64,000 nucleotides of DNA from Haliotis asinina. Taxonomy: Eukaryota; Mollusca; Gastropoda; Lepetellida; Haliotidae. The DNA lies in assembly GCF_037392515.1 (NCBI RefSeq), contig NC_090288.1, positions 15,047,969 through 15,111,968 of the forward strand. The letters are read 5' to 3'. Shown in pieces: positions 38,436-48,115 of the stretch. Under the pieces are notes generated by a model. It did not search any database. It saw only the letters and a program-made list of their open reading frames with translations, and was not told the origin of the DNA. The translations under genes and the position numbers were made by a program. Within the stretch, counting starts at the first letter, position 1. Every line of letters starts with the position of its first letter.

Positions 38436-41400
38436 ATGGCTACTGTACGCGAGCTGAAGAGGGTCGCAAAACAGAGAGGTGTGATCGGGTATTCTCGAAT
38501 GCGGAAGTCAGCATTGTTGAGATTACTAGGTTTAGAAGCCCCTCCTTCAGTAAAACAATTAAAAGCTCAAGCAAAACAGCTTGGATACACGGGTTATTCA
38601 AACCTGGGGAGAGCTGGGTTAACAGCATTGTTATCACATGCCCCCGTAGCACGTCCCACTGTAAAACAACTGAAAGCCGAGGCACACGATTTGGGTTTAG
38701 GCGGGTATTCCCGTATGAGAAAACCACAACTTTTAGAATTATTACGACAGAATAGAGCTATTGACCTGCAGTTCGTGCGCACTGAGCGCGCTGTAGGCAA
38801 CTATTTGAGAGGTTGGCGCATGCACGTTGATAGAAACATAGACATTACAGATATCAAGCCTCTGGTAGCTGATAAGGTCAACCAGGAACTAAATAACCTA
38901 GGAAGTATCAAGTTTCAGATCACAGTGAAAATGTCGCTCGATAAGCAGGTTGGGAGTACCACTGAATATGTTCAGCCTTACTTCCGAGGTCAACAAGAGG
39001 TCGTCACACATACAGAGACCATTGATACATCAATCGATACCAGTTTTCAGCAGATACGAGAATACCTAGAACGCTACACACACTTGGGGTCCGGGTGGGT
39101 TGTAGATAAAATCGATAATGTCTATCTAGACATAGCTAACTACGTGCCGTTCAGAGGCGGGTCATACCTAGCCTTGCCTCCCTACTATAGGAACAAACAT
39201 GCCATAGTAAACGTTAAGAATAGAGGAAACGATTGCCTGAGGTTAGCTATCAGGTCAGCCTTATTTCCAGCTGGCACTCATTCAGATAGGCTTTCTAGCT
39301 ATCCCCAAGACGATGGGCTCAACTGGGATGGTATAGATGAACCCACCCCCATATCCCAGATCACTAAAGTAGAAAAACAGAATAATCTTGCTATAAATGT
39401 CTTTGGGCACGAAGGTAACACAACAATAGTACACAGGGTCAGCCCGGTGAAGGATCGCCAAGTTATCAATATATTCATGATCCAACGAGGTGAAAAGTAT
39501 CACTACACGTGGATAAAACATCTCAGCCGGTTGTTGCACGACCAGTCGAAACACGATGGGGAAAAACACTTTTGTGTACGATGCCTACACGGTTTCAGTC
39601 GAGCTGATTTATTAGAATCCCACCGGGATGATTGTCAAGGTGTGGGGCAGACGGCCATACGAGTCGACATGCCTAAGGAAGGTGATAATATCCTAAAATT
39701 CAGTAACCACAAGAACCACATGTCTGTGCCTTATATCATATACGCCGACTTCAAAGCCTTGGTTGTGGGTGGGGATTCCCCCAGTGGTGTCGCCGGCGAG
39801 GCTCCATTCACCCACAAGACACAAGAGCATAAAGCCTGTTCGTTTGGATACATTGTCGTCCGTTGTGACGGGGAAACGAAAGCTCCGGTAGTGTATAGGG
39901 GGCCTGACGCGGCTGAAAGGTTTCTAAAGTGTTTGCAGGAGGAAGAAAAAATTATTAGGAATGCATTGTATAAAATCGCTCCCATGCGTCTGACCCGAGT
40001 CGACAGGCTAGCCCACGCTAGTAGCACTAACTGTCACGTGTGTGACTCACCACTTAACGGTGATTCGGTGAGAGATCACTGCCACATAACTGGTAAGTAT
40101 AGAGGCGCCGCTCACAACGCGTGCAACCTCAAGCTTAAAATCAACCCTAAGACAATAAACATCCCCGTTGTCTTTCACAACTTGAGAGGGTACGACTCAC
40201 ACTTGATCATGCAGGCCATCGCGAAAATCGATGGTAATATAACGTGCATCCCCAACAACATGGAGAGATACATCTCCTTCAGCTTAAACGGACTTAGGTT
40301 CATTGACTCGTTTCAGTTCCTCCTGTCGTCACTCGACAGTCTGGTCAAGGCCAACAATACCTTCCCTATCACCGATCGATACACAGACGCCGAGACTAGA
40401 CCCCTGCTTATGAGGAAGGGTGTGTACCCCTATGAGTACATGGATAGTTGGGCCAAGTTCACCGAGACCAGACTACCCCCTATTGACTGCTTTTATAGCA
40501 AGCTGAATGAGGCGTCCGTCTCACGAGATGATTACTCGCACGCGACTAACGTATGGAATAAACTGGGTTGTAAGAACCTGGGTGATTATCACGACCTGTA
40601 CTTGAGGACAGATGTACTGCTGTTAGCCGACGTGTTTGAAACGTTTAGGCGGACGTGTTTCAAGCAGTATAAACTCGACCCCGCATGGTATTACACCAGC
40701 CCAGGTCTGTCGTGGGATGCCTTGCTTAAAAAGACCGGAGTTAATTTGGAATTGCTCACAGATTATGACATGCACCTATTCATTGAGAAAGGCTTGCGAG
40801 GTGGGATTTCCATGGCATCCAAACGATACGCGAAAGCAAATAATCAATACGTGAAAGGTTACGATCCTAACAAACCAACCAATCACATTCTCTACCTCGA
40901 CGCAAACAACCTGTACGGCTGGGCCATGAGCCAGTATCTACCTACAGGGGGATTCGAATGGGTACCCCACGTTGATGTTATGGGGGTTGCACCAGATTCG
41001 AACAAAGGTTATATCCTCGAGGTTGACTTAGAGTATACCAAGGAATTACACACATCACACAACAGCTACCCCCTGGCTCCCGAACGTATGAGGGTTAACC
41101 CAGACTGGATGTCTGAGTACCAACATAACTTGTTAGGTGGGCGTGTGACAGACGTTGAAAAACTCGTGCCTAACTTAAGGAATAAGACCAAGTACATCGT
41201 TAACTATCGCAACCTACAGCTGTACCTGTCGTTGGGTATGAGGCTGACCAAAATACATAGGGTGCTCATGTTCGACCAGAGCCCATGGATGGAGCCCTAC
41301 ATCAGAATGAACACAGACCTACGAAAAAAAGCCACCAGTGATTTTGAGAAAAATCTCTACAAACTCATGAACAACTCGGTGTTTGGTAAGACTATGGAGA

Positions 41401-42137
41401 ACCTGAGGAAACGCGTGACCATGAAGCTGGTTCAGTCGAGTGAGGAAGACAAGCTCAGGAGATTGATAGCCAGTCCGGCATTCAACCGTAGTAAGATATT
41501 CACAGACAACCTGGTTGCCCTACACATGAAGAAAAGTCACATAAAATTCAACCGGCCTGTTTACGTGGGGATGAGCATCCTCGATTTATCCAAACACCTG
41601 ATGTACGACTTTTACTACAACGAGCTAAAGAAACAGTACGGTGACAGGTGTGAAGTGCCGTACACTGACACGGATTCCCTGCTGATGGAGATTCGAACCG
41701 AGGACGTGTACGAGGACATGAAAAAACACCTCGATTTATACGACACCAGCGACTACCCTAAGACCCATGCCATACACAGTACGGTAAATAAAAAGGTCCT
41801 AGGTAAGATGAAGGACGAGTGTGCTGGCACGCCCATAGCCGAGTACATAGGTTTGAGACCTAAGATGTACTCCATACTGAAAGCCGACAATAGTGAGATC
41901 CGGAAGGCTAAGGGGGTTAAGAAGTATGTGGTGAAACAACACATCAAACACGCCAGATTCAAGGAAGCCCTGTTCAAGACCCGTACCTTTAGGCATAAAA
42001 TGAACACACTTAGAAGTGATGGACATAAGATATACGGACTGACTATAAACAAGACGTCCCTGTCGCCTATGGACACACAACGTTGGATAGCTATTGATGG
42101 GATAAACACATACGCGTATGGACATGAAAAAATTTGA
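38436..42137 (+). CDS. protein-primed family B DNA polymerase (Polinton PolB)
   Basis: 1233 codons from ATG 38436 (an in-frame ATG at 38412 adds eight residues). Residues 4-103 hold three SAP/Rho-N-like repeats (V-x-x-LK...GYS...LL). A zinc finger (FCVRC...SHRDDC) lies near 378-402. The exonuclease domain follows: ExoI YADFKA (436), an inserted endonuclease VII-like Cys/His motif (CHVC...DHCHITGKYRG...CNLK, 531-561), ExoII FHNLRGYDSH (579-588) and ExoIII YLRTDVLLLAD (near 722). The polymerase has motif A DANNLYGWAM (about 822), motif B MNNSVFGK (about 977) and motif C YTDTDS (1076). It copies the linear element from a terminal protein primer. The ExoI Glu of D-x-E is Lys here, and a GC-rich insert (VVGGDSPSGVAGEAP) follows it. 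The end overlaps the integrase start by 20 bp. Confidence 0.92.
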   Translation: MATVRELKRVAKQRGVIGYSRMRKSALLRLLGLEAPPSVKQLKAQAKQLGYTGYSNLGRAGLTALLSHAPVARPTVKQLKAEAHDLGLGGYSRMRKPQLLELLRQNRAIDLQFVRTERAVGNYLRGWRMHVDRNIDITDIKPLVADKVNQELNNLGSIKFQITVKMSLDKQVGSTTEYVQPYFRGQQEVVTHTETIDTSIDTSFQQIREYLERYTHLGSGWVVDKIDNVYLDIANYVPFRGGSYLALPPYYRNKHAIVNVKNRGNDCLRLAIRSALFPAGTHSDRLSSYPQDDGLNWDGIDEPTPISQITKVEKQNNLAINVFGHEGNTTIVHRVSPVKDRQVINIFMIQRGEKYHYTWIKHLSRLLHDQSKHDGEKHFCVRCLHGFSRADLLESHRDDCQGVGQTAIRVDMPKEGDNILKFSNHKNHMSVPYIIYADFKALVVGGDSPSGVAGEAPFTHKTQEHKACSFGYIVVRCDGETKAPVVYRGPDAAERFLKCLQEEEKIIRNALYKIAPMRLTRVDRLAHASSTNCHVCDSPLNGDSVRDHCHITGKYRGAAHNACNLKLKINPKTINIPVVFHNLRGYDSHLIMQAIAKIDGNITCIPNNMERYISFSLNGLRFIDSFQFLLSSLDSLVKANNTFPITDRYTDAETRPLLMRKGVYPYEYMDSWAKFTETRLPPIDCFYSKLNEASVSRDDYSHATNVWNKLGCKNLGDYHDLYLRTDVLLLADVFETFRRTCFKQYKLDPAWYYTSPGLSWDALLKKTGVNLELLTDYDMHLFIEKGLRGGISMASKRYAKANNQYVKGYDPNKPTNHILYLDANNLYGWAMSQYLPTGGFEWVPHVDVMGVAPDSNKGYILEVDLEYTKELHTSHNSYPLAPERMRVNPDWMSEYQHNLLGGRVTDVEKLVPNLRNKTKYIVNYRNLQLYLSLGMRLTKIHRVLMFDQSPWMEPYIRMNTDLRKKATSDFEKNLYKLMNNSVFGKTMENLRKRVTMKLVQSSEEDKLRRLIASPAFNRSKIFTDNLVALHMKKSHIKFNRPVYVGMSILDLSKHLMYDFYYNELKKQYGDRCEVPYTDTDSLLMEIRTEDVYEDMKKHLDLYDTSDYPKTHAIHSTVNKKVLGKMKDECAGTPIAEYIGLRPKMYSILKADNSEIRKAKGVKKYVVKQHIKHARFKEALFKTRTFRHKMNTLRSDGHKIYGLTINKTSLSPMDTQRWIAIDGINTYAYGHEKI
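39770..39783 (+). repeat. GC-rich palindrome inside the DNA polymerase gene
   Basis: TGGGGATTCCCCCA, in frame as GGDSPS, a few residues after the ExoI motif, where related polymerases appear to have a shorter loop. Confidence 0.6.
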
Positions 42138-42903
42138 GGCTATTTACTACAGCCCGCGTGGGTACTGGAAAGGAGCTAGCGCAGTAGATAAGCTAGCTAA
42201 AATAGCGCGAGTACCCCCGGAGGAAGCCAAAGCGTGGCTTGAAAAACAAGCCCTGTGGCAGATCTATTTGCCGGCACCACGCTACGTGCCTAGAAGGAGG
42301 TTCGGTATTAACATACCTAATAGCTTTCACCAGGCAGACCTACTGTTCCTACCCCACGACAAGAGGTACAAGTATGCCTTAACCGTAGTGGACGTAGCCA
42401 GTCGTTACAAGGAAGCCGAACCCTTGACCACGAAAGATTCGGCCCAGGTAGCCAGAGGATTCGAACGCATATACAAACGCAGTCCGCTGACGTGGCCAAC
42501 AGAGCTGCAAGTTGACCCCGGACGGGAGTTCATGGGTGCCGTGTCACAACTGCTAGCCAAACACGATACAAAGGTCAGGCGTGGCACGGCCGGAGCCCAT
42601 TGCAGCCAAGCCATAGTTGAGAGATTTAATAGGACTTTGGCTGAGCGCTTGTTCGGCCATCAGTATGCTAGGGAGATGGTCACCCCTGGAAAACGATCGA
42701 CTGAATGGGTCACGAGGTTACCCAAGGTGGTGTCGGCAATCAACCATGAAGTCACCCGTCTCACCGGTAAGAAACCGGCAGACGCTATCAAACTAAAATC
42801 AATAGTTGCAGAGTCGGCCGCTCCATTGCGTGGGAAGGAGAAACAGATACCAGATAGGGCCCTAGTGGGGTTATCTATACCAGCCGGGGGAACACGAGGG
42901 TGA
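42118..42903 (+). pseudogene. retroviral-type integrase (Polinton INT), C-terminal domain out of frame
   Basis: 261 codons. The N-terminal block YYSPRGYWKGASAVDKLAK and WLEKQALWQIYLPAPRY are characteristic of Polinton integrases. The RVE core has the catalytic triad D74 (QADLLFLP), D133 (QVDPGREF) and E168 (AIVERFNRTL), with 34 residues between the last two. The core is intact. At about 42867-42872, exactly where the inverted repeat begins, the frame shifts by one base and soon stops, and the expected C-terminal chromodomain-like segment continues in another frame to 43087. The enzyme joins element ends to host DNA; without its C-terminal domain this copy may be inactive. A sequencing error in the G run is an alternative. 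Confidence 0.85.
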
Positions 42904-43199
42904 TAGCCGTAAGCGGGCCACCGATCCTATATGGTCAGTCAAAACTTACAACATAGATAAAGTGGATATGAAAGCCGACGAACCTAACTTATACTACTTG
43001 AGGGATGGGCCGGGTAGGGGGTTTGTAAGAGAAGAATTATTGATCGTACCGTACGGCACAGTGTTACCTCCAACACACGTTAAGTAGTAGGGGTAATAGT
43101 AGCAAGAGCTAATAGCCCAACCAAAGCCTTATTTAGTAAATAAGGCTTTGTAGAGACTTTTCTTGAAAGTGGTCCAGAACTGTCATTGTATATACTACT
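42872..43199 (+). repeat. Polinton terminal inverted repeat, right
   Basis: Exact inverse of 28894-29221 in length and, as far as I compared, in sequence. It carries the integrase C-terminal coding segment on the plus strand (to TAG at about 43085-43087) and ends ...GTATATACTACT. Confidence 0.95.
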
Positions 43200-43204
43200 A
43201 TTTG
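43200..43204. repeat. Polinton target-site duplication, right copy
   Basis: ATTTG directly after the right inverted repeat, matching 28889-28893. Confidence 0.75.
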
Positions 43205-43318
43205 TGAAAGCTTTAAATGGAAATAAATTCAGCAGGTTAGTGATACGCAAGGTACTTCACAGAAGACAACGGAGTATAAATTGTGTAGTCTTTTCAACGA
43301 TCAAAGCGACAGAAGCGT

Positions 43319-44226
43319 TTGTCAGACCTAAAACGAGCCTTGGCGAGCCGGGCAGCCATTTTTCTGTCACATCTTTCTGTGTCTTATATATTTAGGTCAT
43401 ACTTCCAAATATATATCAGAGTCGAGCGCCTATGTATACTAAGGTCTCCATTAGGTGTAACTGTGACTGCTTCGCGTCCTTGGAAGGTTCTTCTTCGTGA
43501 TTTTGTTGGCCCACTTTCACGTTCGTCTTGTGGCTATTTGTATGTGTTTACATGTTTAGATGATTTGAGTAGGATGTTTTTCGCCTTTCCTGTCTATGCG
43601 GCAACGACATCTAGTGCAACAACAGCGTTTGAGCGTATGTTTTCCATATTTGGTCCACCAAGCGTTTTACATATGGATAATGGTACTGTCTTTACATCAA
43701 AAGACTTTAGTGTGGTTACTTCCAAGTAAGGAATTAGGCTAATCCAGTTGAATTTAAAACGTCCTTAGTGAAAACAGCATAGCGTGACAAAACGTGGGAC
43801 AGTGTTTTGCCTGAAATTGTATTGTGTTAGCATACAATTCTTTGTTAAATCGTACAACGGGTTTCGCTCCTATTTTGTTATGATTGGTCGTAACAGTTTG
43901 ATTCATCAGTTGGTGTCAGACGATGTTTCCTCTGTTGAGAAAGAGATAGATTGCTGTGTGGAGGTGTGGGATATGTGTCAAATCTCATATATCTCAAATT
44001 TCATCGTCAGGAGCAGACAACTCAAAGAGTGTCAAGGATGTTTAATGTTGGTGATCGTGTTGCAGTTAAAATATCAGGAGGACACAAGTTCAAGAAACAA
44101 CATTTCAAGTCAAGACTTGTGGTATCCAAGTGTTATGGTGAGTTCCTACAAGTTAAGTCATCTGATCGTTCATCGAGAGAAACAGTCGTCGTAAGTGTTG
44201 ATCAAGTCGTGCCGGACATTTCTTGA
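43319..44226 (+). pseudogene. Ty3/gypsy-type integrase remnant
   Basis: The first frame (to 43729) has LLRDFVGPLSRSSCGYLYVF, CLDDLSRMFFAFP and LHMDNGTVFTS, the first two Asp blocks of an RVE integrase core. The Glu block is missing. After a broken stretch, 44035-44226 has MFNVGDRVAVKISGGHKFKK, typical of the C-terminal domain of retrotransposon integrases. It is distinct from the Polinton integrase and much more decayed, and starts about 120 bp outside the Polinton. Confidence 0.65.
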
Positions 44227-44229
44227 GAG

Positions 44230-46200
44230 GCGAGAGATGTGCGGTAGTTCCCGATAACTGGACAGCATCGCCCAAATACCAACAATAGCCTGCGCCAGCA
44301 CGTGGACTCATGAACTGTGACGAGCGATCGTATTTCGAATGTAATCAGTCTTGTCCCAGTCTTCGTCACGTAAACGTCTCCTATTTGTATACCTGTGTTG
44401 AGTGTTATGTGGGCAAGAGGACCTTCAGCGTTTATATTTACATTAAAAATGTACTTCTCCAACGTAAGGGAACCAACTGCACACTTTATGCACATGAATG
44501 CACGTGAATTGCAAGCGGGTCATGCACCAGGGTTCCGAGGTAACGTTTAGTCAGGATTTTACAATTTTCACCGAATTTCATCATTTCTTGAACTCATGAC
44601 AATATTCAATATACACAACGAATTTGTATTACTATACATCAGTTCATGTGTAAAAAGTACCTTTAAACATTTTAGACTAGTTTGCACTGTCTAGGTTATA
44701 ACAGCTGACTGAAGTGGCCACATTTATACCAGTGAGTCAAAACATTTTATGGGAAGTATACTAGTATATTGACCGAATAGTTTCCATTCAAGGACAGTGC
44801 AATATTCATTGAGAATCATTGGATCTAGAACACACGCCAACAAGCAGATACTTCCATTGTTGTGAGAAATCTAATTTTAAGTCCTCGTTTAGTTGTTCCG
44901 TTTAATAACATCCGTTAAAGTTTCCTTTCGCCAAATCAGAGTAAGCAGTCATATTCCCATCGTGCTCAATGAAGCATGCAAGGAGAAGCGTCAGCAGTTA
45001 TTTCTGTATTTAATTCAGATAGTATCCCCTTCAACGCTTGAAAAGGATACTTAAAGAACGAATAAACTCACTTTTGTATACACCTTTAACCATTACATAT
45101 GAAAGATTTGTGGTTAGTCACAAGCGGAACGCCAATCATTCTTTGAAAACGTGTGGTTAATTCATACCGAGCGATTAAATGTTACCCAAAAGCCGCCTGC
45201 TTTTATCTCGCTCGCCAATGAAACCACAAATAGGTTACGCAACTCTGTCGCCAGAGCCCTGCAGTGACGCCATAGAAGGAACGATTTTCAGTTAGTTGCA
45301 TAGCAAATGTGTAGGAAGCTGATTCTAGACGTCAACGAAGACATATGGAATTGTTGTGTTGCCGTTAATTGCTCCTTGCGATCGGGTGATGGTGTCACTA
45401 TGCACATGGTTTGTGCTAAATTGGTTGTTGGTGTGTGCGAAGTCAGCGTTGTGGAAGCTTGTGGTATATTCTAAATCGGATTTTTCACCCCTACCTCGCT
45501 TCCAGGATAGAAAATGCTATTGGGATTTGTTTTTCATCGACTTATAAAATGAAGACTACTTACTACACATTGCTGACCAAAAGGATTTTGCGTGAACATA
45601 ACGATTTCTTACTCGAGGTTGTGGTCGAAGTGACAATATTATTGCAGGGATAATCTACAGCAGGGATGGTATCTTCCCAAATGTCAGACGCGTCGACTGT
45701 CAGACGGGTAATTATCAGATTAGTCATGGTTGGTTAGTCAAGCTTTAGTTACCTGACGGTGTTTACATTTCAGTAAAATGGAACAGACCACAACAATAAA
45801 CACTTAGTAAACCCCAGGAAAGTTTTAATAACCTTCGCCCTTTTATTATTTACATATCAAATTATCAAATGTAAAATATGATGATTTGATGATTTTACAT
45901 CACAATCTTTTTAAGTAATGTATGCACCAACAAAGGTATAGCACTATTTACTATTTACATATATGTCAGTCAGTAATACAATATTATATAGATAATGTAT
46001 ACAATAATTATAGCACTATTCACTTTACATGCAATATTTACATATCAGTCACAATCACCTTCACAGTTCAATAGTTGTAGCCAAGTTTCAAGAGATGTCC
46101 TACAGCATCCAGGAATTCAATGGATGTATTCTGTCCACTTGTCAGCTTTTCTTTCAGACGAAGGAATCTCCCCTCGGATTCTCTGTAGACTTCCTTCCTG
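44230..46200. other. no gene recognised
   Basis: AT-rich intergenic DNA with short chance frames. The first 300 bp may still belong to the retrotransposon remnant. Confidence 0.4.
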
Positions 46201-47050
46201 GGTTGGGGAGCAGCACCAAAGTTAATCTGCTACATCCTAGCGCCTTCTGACTTCTCAATGCCTTGTATCAGGTCCACAAATCTATACAGACTGGGATGCT
46301 GATGAGGTAGACCTCTGTTGATACGGGCATGGAATCCCTCAAGGTTGTTGTTTGTCCTGGGGCCAACTGTGTGGTGATGAAGCGGCCGTCGTCGTCAATC
46401 CTTGTTGTCACCATGGAGTCGTTGAACTCCTGGGACCGTGCTACTTCAGGTGCAGCGTCCATCGTCTCCAACCAGGCATCTTGCACATAAGGAAGATCAA
46501 GTAGGGGAAGTCCAGCCGCTCTTCGAATCCAGCTCTGTACTTGGGGATCTTCCTTGTACTGGACAGCTAAGCCGAGATCCTGGGTTTCCCTCCAGATGGC
46601 TTGGGTGTAGTGGAAGAAACACCCGTTGATGTCTGCTGCAGGAAACTCGAAGGGCAGCCATGTCGAAGTCGGTCTGAACGCTGGCTGGAGCTAGGGGTCG
46701 ATTGAACCTCTGCTGGATCTCTGTCTTCAGTAGGGTGAACATCCTGGTGTATGTTGTGTGTTGTCGGTTGGGCAGCAGGGCGAAGACCAGCGGGTACATG
46801 GTGTATCCAGTGCGGGCATGTATGGTGTAGAGTTGATTCCAGAAAATGAGGACAGCAGGAAAATGTACCGTCCACGTAGAGTGTGCCAGCTTCGGCCAGA
46901 CATCTCAACTGCTCATCAGTCGAAAAGATGATGATCTTGTCCTCCTTGCCATCTCCTCAGAGAAGAAACCTTCTGCAATCTCTGGTTGTGGTCCAGTGTC
47001 CTTAGTGAGCATCAGCTCTGGTCTGTGATAGCACAGGGAGTGTTGTCCGG
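46200..47050 (-). pseudogene. MULE-type transposase pseudogene
   Basis: Minus-strand frames carry, in order, RCLAEAGTLYVDGTFSCCP (DGTF block), MYPLVFALLPNRQHTTYTRM, VQTDFDMAAL (second acidic block), and then TTTLRDSMPV...HQHPSLYRFV-like sequence. This order matches Mutator-like element transposases often found with FLYWCH zinc fingers in invertebrates. Several frameshifts break it and no intact N-terminus is seen. Confidence 0.7.
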
Positions 47051-48110
47051 CGATGTTTCAGTTAACAAACTTGAGTAGCTGGGATCGGCCTACTCACCCT
47101 GCCCAGAGTTTGGGGCAGTTCATTAATTAGTAGGTAAGGCCAGGCAGTAACACTGGTCACACTTGACTGATTTGTCTAATGATTGAGCCATTTCACAATT
47201 GGAACGTCTGATGCTTGGGAGTGAACCGCAGGGATAGGTCACTCGCTGACTTTCTTTACCATTTGTACTAATTAACGTGTGCCTCGTCATGCTCCAACGC
47301 ACATAGTGACTTACCTCGCTCCCAGTGCTACTTCAGCTGTGTTTAACAGAACTTCAGCCAGTTTATTGTATCAGTCGGGATTTTACAATGAATGAATGAA
47401 TGAATTATAGACAGAATTAAGAGCAAGAATTATGTGAATGAAATGTTACGATTAAGAATTTACCGTGACAAACTATGTGAGAAATCCCCTTGTGAACCAG
47501 CAAAACAGAACAAAGACAAGTCATAAACGTTCAAATTATCTATTATTACGCAACGAGAGCAAGGTATACAAAGTAACAAGTCAATAGTCACAATACAGAT
47601 TTCAAATACAATATAAGTGAGACAAAATCAATGGGTCCACAAAATACAATATAGCAAACTCACCAAAGTCTTAGTGCGATGCAGAATGTAAACACAGCGA
47701 TCGGTCTGACAGCGGATGATGTAGATAAGGCGTTGACGGCTGCAGATGATGTAACTCCAGTGATGTGAATGAGTGTCGCCCTCAACACGGTAACCAGCCT
47801 TTTTATATATACTAAGTCATTTCCCGAAAGTTTCGGGCACTTTCGAATATCGTCAACACTGTAGAATACCCTCGAACAAGTCTCCCGGAAGTAAATACAT
47901 AGAAAACTAGGATCATATATATACCAGAATCCTAAAAGTGTTGACCATCTATTAAAACGAAATGTGACCCATCATAATTATTACTGAAACCACTAAATGT
48001 TGTGACCCAATAATAATCTTCGATATACACTTATTCAGTAATTCGGCGTCATAGCCTAGAATACAGTTATGTTTGACAGAACACATGTCACGTGGTAAAC
48101 AATACAGCAA
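47050..48110. other. no coding feature recognised
   Basis: Includes an ATGA microsatellite at about 47386-47406 and the TATA-like element noted separately. No supported reading frame. Confidence 0.4.
47800..47815 (-). promoter_or_regulatory. strong TATA-box-like element
   Basis: The minus strand reads TATATATAAAAAGGCTGG. About 150 bp downstream a donor-like gtgagt occurs (minus strand, near 47665). It may be the promoter of a retroelement LTR or of an unseen gene. Confidence 0.3.
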
Positions 48111-48115
48111 TATTT

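Larger units (their letters stand above)
28894..43199. mobile_element. Maverick/Polinton virus-like DNA transposon, 14.3 kb, near complete
   Basis: 328-bp inverted repeats (28894-29221 and 42872-43199) begin with AGTAGTATATAC; Polintons often start with AGT. They are flanked by ATTTG at 28889-28893 and 43200-43204. Polintons usually make 6-bp duplications; the sixth base does not match here. Inside are a protein-primed DNA polymerase, RVE integrase, packaging ATPase, double jelly-roll major capsid protein, penton-like protein and fibre-like proteins, plus small Polinton accessory proteins. Base composition is richer in GC than the surroundings. No adenain-type protease was recognised. Two frame breaks and a polymerase motif change suggest a young but defective copy. 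Confidence 0.95.
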
